Positions 1-7,143 of a stretch of 26,326 bases of DNA are shown one piece after another (position 1 is the first letter of the stretch; each line of letters starts with the position of its first letter). A program made the position numbers and the translations under genes. The notes beneath the pieces were generated by a model that was not told where the DNA came from, did not search any database, and worked only from the letters and a program-made list of their open reading frames with translations. This stretch comes from DASWVC01 sp036401335. GTDB lineage: Bacteria; Verrucomicrobiota; Verrucomicrobiia; Chthoniobacterales; JAFAMB01. The stretch spans positions 1 through 26,326 of the forward strand of contig DASWVC010000019.1 of assembly GCA_036401335.1 (NCBI GenBank), written 5' to 3'.

Positions 1-332
1 GATGGTGGACTGCGGTGCGTCTCACCAAATCGCCAGCACGCTGCTGCACAAGTTCGGCCGCCGTTATCCTCATCGGAATGATCTTCGGTATCGGGATGTT
101 TTACGAGGTTGCCTTCATCATTCTCGCACCGTTGGTGATCATGATCGCTGTCGATGCCGGAATTCCCTTTCTGAAGCTGGTCATCCCGGCGGTGGCCGCT
201 GCGACCACCACACACAGCCTTTTCCTACCCCAACCAGGACCGGTTGCCCTGGTGGATGCCTACCACGCCGACATGGGGATGGTGTTTGTCTACGGCATCA
301 TCGTCGCCTTCCGTCCAAACGCCATCGGGTAG
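1..332 (+). pseudogene. gntP: Remnant of a GntP-family gluconate/proton symporter
   Basis: The translation matches the middle of GntP/GntT inner-membrane symporters, but in two frames. Positions 2-58 read as a GntT-like segment (DCG, then IASTLLHKFGRR). From about position 57 the homology continues in the next frame as AVILIG, GIGMFYEVAFIILAPL, LPQPGPVAL and ADMGMVFVYGIIVA, and stops at 330-332. Compared with E. coli GntT as I remember it, about four residues are missing at the frame switch. The protein ends shortly after the second conserved block, so roughly the C-terminal 250 or more residues are absent. Near position 308 the frame may shift again (proline-serine-valine in frame 1), after which similarity fades. 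The 5' end lies outside the window. It is therefore a decayed gene, unless the two shifts are sequencing errors. Family assignment is firm; whether the lesion is real is less so. Confidence 0.8.
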
Positions 333-387
333 AGGTGGTCAGAAGTTCTTTTCAAAAAGCCCTGCTTCCAGGGAGGGGCCGGACGGA

Positions 388-463
388 GGAGCGGTCGCTC
401 CCCGCTACCCCGGGTCGGCGAGGGACTGCCGAACCCCTACCCGGGGGCCGTGTGGGCCACACG
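388..463. repeat. Three consecutive inverted repeats
   Basis: Three inverted repeats sit side by side in the non-coding stretch downstream of both the gntP remnant and the minus-strand gene ending at 484. Positions 388-393 and 396-401 form GGAGCG/CGCTCC with a 2-nt gap. Positions 408-415 and 439-446 form CCCCGGGT/ACCCGGGG and enclose a second stem, CGGC/GCCG (416-419 and 428-431). Positions 450-455 and 457-462 form GTGTGG/CCACAC. The nested pair could fold into a strong bulged hairpin. There is no T-tract, so it is not a typical intrinsic terminator. Function is unknown. Confidence 0.45.
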
Positions 464-483
464 ACGAGCCTGCTCCCGCTTCG

Positions 484-858
484 TCAAACCAGCCAGCTGC
501 GAGCCTGGCACGTGCGGGCAATGGGATGCCGATCGCGAAGTTCATCGGGCAACCGTGCAAGCGGCGTCGACAGGCAAACCGGCTCAAACCCATGCGGAAA
601 ATCCTTTTGCACGGCCTGAAGCGCTGCCTGTTGCGCCACCTCCTCTGCGATGTGCCACGCCGTCCGGGTAGGGAATCCGAACCTGAACGCCCCGATGGTT
701 TCTTCCGGTTCGACTTCGACAACGACCGAACACCCGCCATTCGGTCCACACTCGGCCTGCGCACCGCCTGCGAAATGGGGATTGACCGTGACTTTGAAAT
801 GAAAGCGAGGGTAAACACTAGAAAAACTTTTTTCTGACGGTGAAGAAAACGGCTGCAT
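484..858 (-). CDS. Small hypothetical protein
   Basis: I do not recognise the family. The 124-residue product has a protein-like composition. A central block rich in valine and glutamate (VVVEVEPEETIGAFRFGFP) is followed by a predicted helix of about 30 residues (IAEEVAQQAALQAVQKDF), and codon third positions are GC-rich like the neighbours. There is no signal peptide or membrane segment. The start is uncertain: a purine-rich AAGGGG abuts the ATG too closely to be a good ribosome site, and translation may begin inside the first 30 residues. The overlapping ORF in another minus frame (405-878) is rich in Arg and Ser and looks like a shadow. A candidate promoter lies at 922-951, giving a leader of about 57 nt. 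The gene could still be spurious. Confidence 0.42.
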   Translation of the reverse strand: MQPFSSPSEKSFSSVYPRFHFKVTVNPHFAGGAQAECGPNGGCSVVVEVEPEETIGAFRFGFPTRTAWHIAEEVAQQAALQAVQKDFPHGFEPVCLSTPLARLPDELRDRHPIARTCQARSWLV

Positions 859-921
859 CCCCTTGATAACGGCATCAACCCTCCCGTTTAGAACGAGGAC
901 CCACCGACACCTGAAATGCCA

Positions 922-951
922 ATTATGGCCTGTACAGGAATATACGGTAAA
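922..951 (-). promoter_or_regulatory. Candidate promoter with a palindrome in the spacer
   Basis: On the minus strand, TTTACC (946-951, four of six matches to the -35 consensus) is followed after 18 nt by CATAAT (922-927, five of six matches to the -10 consensus). A perfect 10-bp palindrome, CCTGTACAGG, occupies 929-938, inside the spacer where a bound repressor would block RNA polymerase. It would drive the small gene starting at 858. Assigned by eye only. Confidence 0.3.
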
Positions 952-974
952 CCCCGGTTCTCCCGGACGGCTGC

Positions 975-1511
975 TTACGGGCGACGACGCCAGACACGAC
1001 GGAGCAGCGGCGGAGGTAACTCGCCCGTCACATCCAAGCTCTCCATGATCACCAGGTTCTGGCCGCCGTCGGCCAGTTGGCGCGCAACCCGAAGCCGTGC
1101 TTCCTTTCCCTCCGCCGTCTGGAACGAGGTTGTTGAGATCAACTGCTTCCCGTCCGCAGACCAGAATGTGCGTTGCGTGCAGGGACTTGCGATTAGGACG
1201 TTTTTGGACTGAGGCTGACCGTCCAAACGCAGCCGTTCAACTTGCAGGAACAGGAACGGCCCGGTCACAATGGTAAGCTGATCTTTGTTCTGCCGGTAAG
1301 TGGCTTCGCCCGCGTCCATCAACCAGCGCCGCCACCACGACGCATGCAGCCGACCCGACAACGGTTGCAACGAGTCTGAGGCATTCAGGTCAACCACCCA
1401 AGCCCCGCTTAAATCGGAGGAAGCCGTTCCCGCCAGGGTTAAGCTCCACCAGAGGACGATCGCGAGGATGCAGGGGCGCGCCCGTGGGCTTGTCGAAGTT
1501 GCTGGATTCAT
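975..1511 (-). CDS. Exported hypothetical protein at the end of the pao-mocA operon
   Basis: The 178-residue product starts with a basic segment and a hydrophobic stretch (CILAIVLWWSLTLAGTASS, about residues 14-32). This reads as a signal peptide ending near an Ala-Ser-Ser site, so the protein is probably periplasmic. The mature part begins DLSGAWVVDLNASDS, a pattern seen in small beta-rich extracytoplasmic proteins that open with a 'G-x-W-x-D' strand. It continues with alternating beta-type segments (QLTIVTGPFLFLQVERLRLDG and FWSADGKQLISTTSF). The C-terminus is very basic (RRVWRRRP). The ATG at 1511 overlaps the mocA stop as ATGA, so I chose it over the ATG 18 nt upstream. Coupling to mocA suggests a role connected with the exported molybdoenzyme, but no function can be named. 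Confidence 0.65.
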   Translation of the reverse strand: MNPATSTSPRARPCILAIVLWWSLTLAGTASSDLSGAWVVDLNASDSLQPLSGRLHASWWRRWLMDAGEATYRQNKDQLTIVTGPFLFLQVERLRLDGQPQSKNVLIASPCTQRTFWSADGKQLISTTSFQTAEGKEARLRVARQLADGGQNLVIMESLDVTGELPPPLLRRVWRRRP

Positions 1512-2098
1512 CTCGGGTTGGGCCGCCACCGCAGCCAGTCTTCCGGGGTGTCGACATCAAAAGCACCCTCCGGCCATTCGAGGACGTCCACATGTGGTGC
1601 TTCGCGAAGAAGGCGTTGGGCCCCCTGATCTCCGCGCAGAAGGCGGAGTGCCGGGAACCACTTGCGGCCGAACGCAGCCGGCGGTCCGAGCCGGCCGTCG
1701 TAGCGGCACGCTACGGGTGTCCCGGGATCCACGGCCAGGCGGTCGGCCAGGGCATCCAGGACCGAAGGCTGGAGGGCGATTTGATCGGCCAACGCCAGCA
1801 GCACCCCGTCGGCGGCCCGTTCGTCCGCCTCCTGGACGCCGCACGCGATGGATCGTCCCAGCCCGTCTTGCCACTCGGGGTTGTAAAGGATGGTGAGGCG
1901 CGGGTCAGGTAACGCACAGGCCTGATAGCGTTGCGCGTAGGCACCCAAAACCACCGCGACAAAGGCTGCTTTGGAACCCAGCGCTGCCTGCAATTGGCGG
2001 CGCAACAAGGGCTGCCCGCCCCAATCGATGTCCAGCTTGGGCCCGGCAAAACGCTGGGACGTGCCGGCCGCAAGGAGGACTAAGGCAATGCGTGCCAT
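1508..2098 (-). CDS. mocA: Molybdenum cofactor cytidylyltransferase (MocA-like)
   Basis: This 196-residue protein is a MobA/MocA-type nucleotidyltransferase. It has the N-terminal nucleotide-binding loop LAAGTSQRFAGPK (about residues 8-20), the GLGRSIACGV segment that follows the substrate loop in MocA proteins, a metal-binding LALADQ motif near residue 100, and a C-terminal FDVDTPEDW, the usual end of this family. MocA converts Mo-molybdopterin and CTP to the dinucleotide cofactor MCD, which enzymes of the xanthine oxidase family in bacteria carry. Its start lies 19 nt inside the end of the XdhC-like gene, so the two are probably translated together. The same operon encodes the likely client, the PaoABC-type enzyme. 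A MobA (GMP-transferring) role is less likely because of this context. Confidence 0.85.
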   Translation of the reverse strand: MARIALVLLAAGTSQRFAGPKLDIDWGGQPLLRRQLQAALGSKAAFVAVVLGAYAQRYQACALPDPRLTILYNPEWQDGLGRSIACGVQEADERAADGVLLALADQIALQPSVLDALADRLAVDPGTPVACRYDGRLGPPAAFGRKWFPALRLLRGDQGAQRLLREAPHVDVLEWPEGAFDVDTPEDWLRWRPNPR

Positions 2099-3012
2099 CG
2101 TGGAAGCGCGTGCGGCCCGTGAATCGGCAACGACCGGTTCCGCAAAGCACCGCCCTCCCGGCCGGCAAGGACAGCCTGAGCCTCCGCGGCAATGGCCAGG
2201 GCGATTTCCTCGGGAGTTTCCGCGCCGAGATCAAGGCCGGCCGGCCCGTGAATGCGGGCCAATTCGGCCAGTTCGCACGTTCCCGCCTCCAGCAAAGCAT
2301 GGAAAATGCGTTCACGCCGGCGCCGGCCGCCGACCAGCCCGACGTAGGGATAGCCAAGTTCACACGCCGACCGGACAGCGCTAAGGTCGACCCCGAACTG
2401 GTGCGACATCACGATGCAGGCTGACTGGGGATCGCCCAGCGGGATTTCCGCCGCGCCTTCTCGGACGTGCACGTCCCAACTCAAGTACCCGGCCAACTGC
2501 ACGAGGGGCCGCACATCGGTTTGGCCTCCAACAATTTCCAGGCGAATTGGCGGATTCAACGTCTGCCCGAAGTCGCCCGTCCCAAGCTCCGTCGGTTCAT
2601 GCCAGACCTCTGTCGGGCCGAGGTTGGCGGAGTCATCAATGTTTCGAACCACCGCCAGAAAGGAACGGCGGTGGCTTCTGCTCGCGCACAGGGCCTCCAG
2701 GAACTTTGCGGGCTTGTGCAACGGCTCAACCGCGACGTGGATAAACCCATCACAACCAAACCGGCTACGGAGGTCGAAGATTAGCAACTGCCGCTGGTTG
2801 TCCTGCAACACCGCCGGAGCCTGGGCGGCAACTTCTTCTTCCAGGCACCCTGCACTCAGGGATCCAGCCATCCGGCCTTCACGCGCGATCAGCAGCCGGG
2901 CGCCGCGCTGCCGGTAACTGGAACCAACAACCTGCACGAGGGTCGCGAGGCAGAACGGCCCCGGACTTTCTTCGTAACAAGAAACCAAACGGCTTAACTC
3001 CGTCCAACTCAT
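2080..3012 (-). CDS. paoD: XdhC/PaoD-family molybdenum cofactor insertion chaperone
   Basis: The 310-residue protein has both halves of the XdhC family. The N-terminal XdhC_CoxI domain has a GSSYRQRGARLLI segment and SAGCLEEEV with Cys56, the position that binds the cofactor in this family. The C-terminal Rossmann-type domain begins LEIVGGQTDVRPL and ends with GLDLGAETPEEIALAI, a very conserved family signature. Such proteins bind MCD, protect it, promote its sulfuration and deliver it to the catalytic subunit. PaoD does this for E. coli PaoABC. The gene lies 42 nt downstream of the catalytic subunit and overlaps mocA. A TTG six nt upstream could also be the start; I prefer the ATG at 3012. 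No strong Shine-Dalgarno sequence is visible. Confidence 0.88.
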   Translation of the reverse strand: MSWTELSRLVSCYEESPGPFCLATLVQVVGSSYRQRGARLLIAREGRMAGSLSAGCLEEEVAAQAPAVLQDNQRQLLIFDLRSRFGCDGFIHVAVEPLHKPAKFLEALCASRSHRRSFLAVVRNIDDSANLGPTEVWHEPTELGTGDFGQTLNPPIRLEIVGGQTDVRPLVQLAGYLSWDVHVREGAAEIPLGDPQSACIVMSHQFGVDLSAVRSACELGYPYVGLVGGRRRRERIFHALLEAGTCELAELARIHGPAGLDLGAETPEEIALAIAAEAQAVLAGREGGALRNRSLPIHGPHALPRWHALP

Positions 3013-3054
3013 CGGCAACTCAGCGAGGGCCCGTTCCCGGGCAGGCCACCGTAT

Positions 3055-5316
3055 TCAGATCAGACTGACCCGGGGTGCTCGCGTTTCTCCCTCCATTAAG
3101 ATTTTTTCCGGCGTGATGGGAAAATCCCTGATACGTTTGCCGGTCGCATTGTAAATTGCGTTTGCAATCGCAGACGGGAGCCCGGTGATCCCGATCTCGC
3201 CCACCCCTCGGGCTCCGACGCCATTAAAGATCAGGTCAGGCTTGTCGATAAAGGTCACATCGATGACCGGCACATCGGCGTTCGTCGCAACCAGGTATTC
3301 AGAAAGGTTAGCATTCGCAATCCGGCCGCTGGTGGTTTCGAGCTCAGATTGTTCCAGGAGCGCTAGGCCGATCCCGAACACCACGCCGCCGATCACCTGG
3401 CTTCGTGCCGCTTTCAGGTTAACGACTTTGCCGATGTCCATCACGGTCGTGACCCGCTGCACCCGGACCTCGGCGGTGTAGCGGTTCACCTTAAGCTCAC
3501 AGAATTGAGCGCCAAACGAATGGAACACATACCGTTCCTCTTCGCTTCCGGCGGCGGTGGTTTCTTCCGCTTCAATGGCTCCGCGGTTCAACTTGGACAA
3601 CACATCGGCAAAACTGGCGCGTTGGTTACCGGCCACCAGAAATCCGTTTTCGTAGCGAAGTTGTTCCGGGGGCACCCCGTGAAACGGCGATCCCGGGTCG
3701 GTCGCCGCCATCTGCGCAAGTTTCCTGGTGACGGACTCGGCGGCTTTCTGAATCGCCGGAGCTACACTCGCCACGGTCTGCGAGCCGCCAGACACCGGAG
3801 CCATCGGCAACCCTGAATCCCCCAGGGCGCCGCGAACCCGTTCAACCGGCAACCCGAGGTATTCCGCTCCGACCATGGCCAGAACGGTCCAGGTTCCCGT
3901 CCCCAGGTCCTGGGTGGCCGAGGAAACCTCGGCCGTGCCATCCGCACAAAGCCTTACTTTGGCCGCAGCGCGGCTGCGGTGCGCCCCGTAAAGCGCGGTG
4001 CCCATTCCCATGCCGAACAGCCATTCCCCTGAACCCTTGACGCCCGGCTGCGGCGAACGTTGCGCCCACCCAAACTTTTCCGCACCGATACGGTAGCAGT
4101 CGGCCAGATTCTTAGACGACCAGGGCACCCCGCGGCCCGGGTAGACATCGGCGTAGTTGCGCATGCGCAGCTCAACCGGGTCCACGTTCAACCGGACCGC
4201 CAGTTCGTCCATGGCGCATTCCAGCGCAAACATTCCGGGTGCATTGCCGGGGGCACGCATGAAGGTAGGCGGGCTGACGTCGAGCGGCACGAGCCGCTGC
4301 TTGACCAGGATGTTCGGCGACTTGTAAAGAAAGCGGGACGTCCGGTGAGCAGCCGCCTCGATGAACTCTTTGGAGGTGGAAACCGTCGACAAGACCTCGT
4401 GTTTGACCGCCTGTAAGGCGCCGTCCGGGTTCGCCGCCAACGTCATCTGCTGGATCAAAGCAGGGCGATGACCGACCAGGGTAAACATCTGTTCGCGGGT
4501 GAGAACCGTCTGGACCGGGCGCCGCAACGCACGCGCCGCTGCTGCCGTCAGCGGCGAATGCATCCACATGGAGCCCTTGCAGCCGAACGCCCCGCCCACG
4601 AAAGGGCAAATTACCCTGACCCGATCTTCATCCACGCCCAGCACGGTTGCCACGTTGTGCCGGTGACCGACGACGGCTTGCGTCGCATCGTACAGGTCCA
4701 GGCGATCCCCGTCCCAGACCGCCGTGGTGGCATGCGGTTCCATCGGGTTGTGGTGGTTCATCGGTTCCCGGTAGGTTACCTCCACCACGGCCGGGGCCTG
4801 CCGGATTACCTCTTCAATGTCCGTCACGCCGGGCGCGAACACCTCGAGCGTCGCCTTTTCGTGGTCAATTGCCTTGGGTTCAAAGGCGTGAGGCATCCCC
4901 TCATCCCACGTCAACGAGGGTTTAACCTGGTCGTATTCCGCCTTGATCAACCCGGCCGCATCCCGCGCTTCTTCAAAACTCTCGGCCACCACCAGCCCGA
5001 TGATCTGCCCGTAGTAGCGTACTTTTGGATTCTGCAAGGGAGGGTACGGGTCACCCGTCGCGGATCCTTCCTGTTGCGAAGCCGGCGCATAAAGTTTGAG
5101 GGAACGGAAAGGAGTGTAGACGGCGAGCACTCCCGGCGCGCGATCTGCAACCGTCGTGTCCATCAGCCGGATCGTGCCTTTGCTGACCGAACTCGTCAGG
5201 AGGTAACCGTACGCCAGGTTAGCCGGCCGCCGATCCCCGGAATAGACCGCTGCGCCCGTGACTTTAAGCCGGCCGTCCACGCGGTCCTGCGGTTGCCCCA
5301 AAACTGAATAACTCAT
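3055..5316 (-). CDS. paoC: Molybdenum-binding catalytic subunit of a PaoABC-type aldehyde oxidoreductase
   Basis: The 753-residue product belongs to the xanthine oxidase family, large subunit, of the YagR/PaoC type. It opens with DGRLKVTGAAVYSGD (about residues 14-28), as in that group. It contains the cofactor-binding CPFVGGAFGCKG and a C-terminal GVGEIGI whose Glu707 is the expected catalytic base. All regions appear present, with no frameshift. The ATG at 5316 overlaps the stop of the FAD subunit as ATGA and has GGGAGG just upstream, so I prefer it to the ATG 21 nt earlier. The enzyme oxidises aldehydes (in E. coli, mainly aromatic ones) by hydroxylation at Mo, passing electrons through the FeS and FAD subunits. 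The catalytic chain itself has no signal and would be exported with the Tat-bearing subunit. The true substrate here is not deducible. Confidence 0.92.
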   Translation of the reverse strand: MSYSVLGQPQDRVDGRLKVTGAAVYSGDRRPANLAYGYLLTSSVSKGTIRLMDTTVADRAPGVLAVYTPFRSLKLYAPASQQEGSATGDPYPPLQNPKVRYYGQIIGLVVAESFEEARDAAGLIKAEYDQVKPSLTWDEGMPHAFEPKAIDHEKATLEVFAPGVTDIEEVIRQAPAVVEVTYREPMNHHNPMEPHATTAVWDGDRLDLYDATQAVVGHRHNVATVLGVDEDRVRVICPFVGGAFGCKGSMWMHSPLTAAAARALRRPVQTVLTREQMFTLVGHRPALIQQMTLAANPDGALQAVKHEVLSTVSTSKEFIEAAAHRTSRFLYKSPNILVKQRLVPLDVSPPTFMRAPGNAPGMFALECAMDELAVRLNVDPVELRMRNYADVYPGRGVPWSSKNLADCYRIGAEKFGWAQRSPQPGVKGSGEWLFGMGMGTALYGAHRSRAAAKVRLCADGTAEVSSATQDLGTGTWTVLAMVGAEYLGLPVERVRGALGDSGLPMAPVSGGSQTVASVAPAIQKAAESVTRKLAQMAATDPGSPFHGVPPEQLRYENGFLVAGNQRASFADVLSKLNRGAIEAEETTAAGSEEERYVFHSFGAQFCELKVNRYTAEVRVQRVTTVMDIGKVVNLKAARSQVIGGVVFGIGLALLEQSELETTSGRIANANLSEYLVATNADVPVIDVTFIDKPDLIFNGVGARGVGEIGITGLPSAIANAIYNATGKRIRDFPITPEKILMEGETRAPRVSLI

Positions 5317-6287
5317 GCGATCCCTCCCGTTACGCACAAGGCGCGAACCAACGTCCGTTGAAGCATTTCAACTTTGAATCCATTATCCGAATAGCGCTGG
5401 CTATTCTCTGAGGAGAGGCGCGCCGCCGCTTCGACCGTGTCGAGTGACAAGGTTTTTCCAACCAGCGCATCTCCCACCCTTGGCAGCCACCACGGTTTGG
5501 TTCCTACCCCGCCGGCAGCGACCTCCGCTTTCTGCACCCGGTCGCCGTCCATGGTCAAGGCGACGGCCGCGGACGAGAGCGCAAATTCGTAAGAGGCGCG
5601 GTCCCTCACTTTCACGTAAGCACTGCGGGTATTCGGCGCCAGCCGGGGAACACGGATTTCGGTGATCAACTCGCCCGGACGAAGCTGGTTCTCACGGTCC
5701 GGGGTGTCTCCCGGCTCCAGGTAAAACTCGCGAAGCCGGATGGAGCGCGAACCGTCCTGGCCCCGGACGGCCACGGCAGCGTCTAGCGCAACAAGGGCAA
5801 CTGCGAGGTCGCTTGGGTTGGTGGCAATGCAATGGGGGCTGGTGCCCAGGATCGCCAGCATGCGATTGGCACCGTGGATGGCCGGACAACCGGTGCCCGG
5901 CACCCGCTTATTGCAACCGGAGTTTACGTCACGAAAGTAGCCGCACCGGGTTCTTTGAAGGAGGTTCCCGCCCATGCTGGCCATGTTACGCAGCTGAGCG
6001 GACGCGCTCTGAAGCAACGCCTGCGCAATCACGGGGTACCCGGACGCAACCAGCGGGTGCGCGGCGACGGCGCTCATGGTTTCCAGCGCACCGATGCGAA
6101 GCCCATCGCCTTTCTCGTCAATGCCCCGAAGCGGCAATGGCGTGATCGACACCAGGGTTCCGGGCTTAAGCACCTCGAGTTTAAGGAGGTCCACCACGTT
6201 TGTGCCTCCGGCAATAAAACTTGCCGGCGGCCGCACGGCCTCCGCTTCCGCCAGTGAACCGATCGTTTGAAACTGGATAGGACTCAC
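5313..6287 (-). CDS. paoB: FAD-binding subunit of the PaoABC-type oxidoreductase, with a 4Fe-4S site
   Basis: The 324-residue protein is a CO-dehydrogenase-type flavoprotein of the PaoB/YagS group. FIAGGTNVVDLLK (residues 24-36) binds the FAD diphosphate, and ASMGGNLLQRTRCGYF follows the second FAD loop. Four cysteines, Cys115, Cys125, Cys134 and Cys153 (in CGYF, GCNKR, GTGCPA and CIATNPSD), match the extra [4Fe-4S] cluster that distinguishes PaoB and 4-hydroxybenzoyl-CoA-reductase-like flavoproteins from ordinary xanthine dehydrogenase subunits. A CO-dehydrogenase C-terminal domain follows. Translation starts at a GTG one nt after the TAA of paoA, with AAAGGGG upstream. It accepts electrons from the 2Fe-2S subunit. 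Confidence 0.92.
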   Translation of the reverse strand: MSPIQFQTIGSLAEAEAVRPPASFIAGGTNVVDLLKLEVLKPGTLVSITPLPLRGIDEKGDGLRIGALETMSAVAAHPLVASGYPVIAQALLQSASAQLRNMASMGGNLLQRTRCGYFRDVNSGCNKRVPGTGCPAIHGANRMLAILGTSPHCIATNPSDLAVALVALDAAVAVRGQDGSRSIRLREFYLEPGDTPDRENQLRPGELITEIRVPRLAPNTRSAYVKVRDRASYEFALSSAAVALTMDGDRVQKAEVAAGGVGTKPWWLPRVGDALVGKTLSLDTVEAAARLSSENSQRYSDNGFKVEMLQRTLVRALCVTGGIA

Positions 6288-6288
6288 T

Positions 6289-6948
6289 TTATGCCCCTTT
6301 CTTCATTTCTACAGCCGCGGCTTTGATCGCATCCACGATGTTCGGGTAGGCACCGCACCGGCACAAGTTGCCAGACATGAACTCCCGGATCTCGTCGTCG
6401 GAACCGGTGTGCCCTTCCTGGATGCATCCGACCGCCGACATGAGCTGGCCGGGCGTGCAGAACCCGCACTGGAACCCGTCGCAAGCGATAAAAGCGGCCT
6501 GGACCGGATGAAGTTCGTCGCCATGCGCCAAGCCTTCTACGGTGGTGATTGCTTGCCTGTTGACCATCGCCGCCAACGTCAGGCAGGAGAGTACCCGCTG
6601 CCCGTTGACATGGACGGTGCAGGCGCCGCACGTGCCTTGGTCGCAGCCCTTTTTCGTGCCGGTCAGGTCCAGACGGTCCCGCAGCGCATCCAAGAGCGTG
6701 ACGCGCGCGTCCAATCGGAGCCGTACCGGCCGTCCGTTGACTTCAAACTGCACGTCCACTTCGTGGTTGGCACCTGCGGGCGCCTGCGGAGTGGCCGGCA
6801 TGGCGGGTTCATCCGCCCTGACCCGGGTCACCAAAGGCAACGACACACCCAAGCCCGCCGACAAAGTGGCAAGCTGGGTTAAAAACTGGCGCCGCGAAGG
6901 CGCACTGGCATCAGATTCATTCCCCGATGGGGGTGGAGTTTCGCGCAT
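6289..6948 (-). CDS. paoA: 2Fe-2S subunit of the PaoABC-type oxidoreductase, Tat-exported
   Basis: The 219-residue protein has a twin-arginine signal (SRRQFLTQL at residues 18-26, then a moderately hydrophobic stretch), followed by a plant-type ferredoxin domain and an alpha-helical 2Fe-2S domain. Cluster ligands are visible: Cys102, Cys107, Cys110 and Cys122 for one cluster, and Cys161, Cys164, Cys196 and Cys198 for the other. This matches PaoA/YagT, whose Tat signal carries the assembled heterotrimer to the periplasm. The reading frame is open for 22 more codons upstream (to 7014), but the residues added are not family-like. I therefore start at the ATG at 6948, although no clear Shine-Dalgarno precedes it. 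First gene of the operon; a promoter must lie in the 195-nt gap shared with ygfZ. Confidence 0.92.
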   Translation of the reverse strand: MRETPPPSGNESDASAPSRRQFLTQLATLSAGLGVSLPLVTRVRADEPAMPATPQAPAGANHEVDVQFEVNGRPVRLRLDARVTLLDALRDRLDLTGTKKGCDQGTCGACTVHVNGQRVLSCLTLAAMVNRQAITTVEGLAHGDELHPVQAAFIACDGFQCGFCTPGQLMSAVGCIQEGHTGSDDEIREFMSGNLCRCGAYPNIVDAIKAAAVEMKKGA

Positions 6949-7143
6949 AACGGTAAAAATCAACAACCCGCGCTTCTTCCCCTGTCCGCTTTGCGCCGGT
7001 TCGGCCGGCCACATTGCCAGGAGAGTCTAGCCTGGCACCCTTTGCAACCGAGCAACCGAAGGCCCAGAATGCTCGCCCAGACCCCGGGGCGTAGTCAAGC
7101 AGGGCTTGCAGAGTTGTGGGTTTCACCTGATCTAAATCCCTTT
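6949..7143. promoter_or_regulatory. Divergent intergenic region with an inverted repeat
   Basis: This 195-nt gap separates the leftward pao operon from the rightward ygfZ gene and must hold promoters for both. The most conspicuous element is the perfect inverted repeat GCCAGG/CCTGGC (7016-7021 and 7031-7036) with a 9-nt spacer, near the middle, where one regulator could act on both sides. No convincing -35/-10 pair was found by eye for either direction. Confidence 0.35.

Noticed and set aside
4468..5307. Long plus-strand open frame of 279 codons opposite the molybdenum-binding subunit gene
   Set aside because: It is a shadow of the paoC coding strand; the translation is rich in Arg, His and Pro with no family resemblance, whereas the minus strand matches PaoC along its length.
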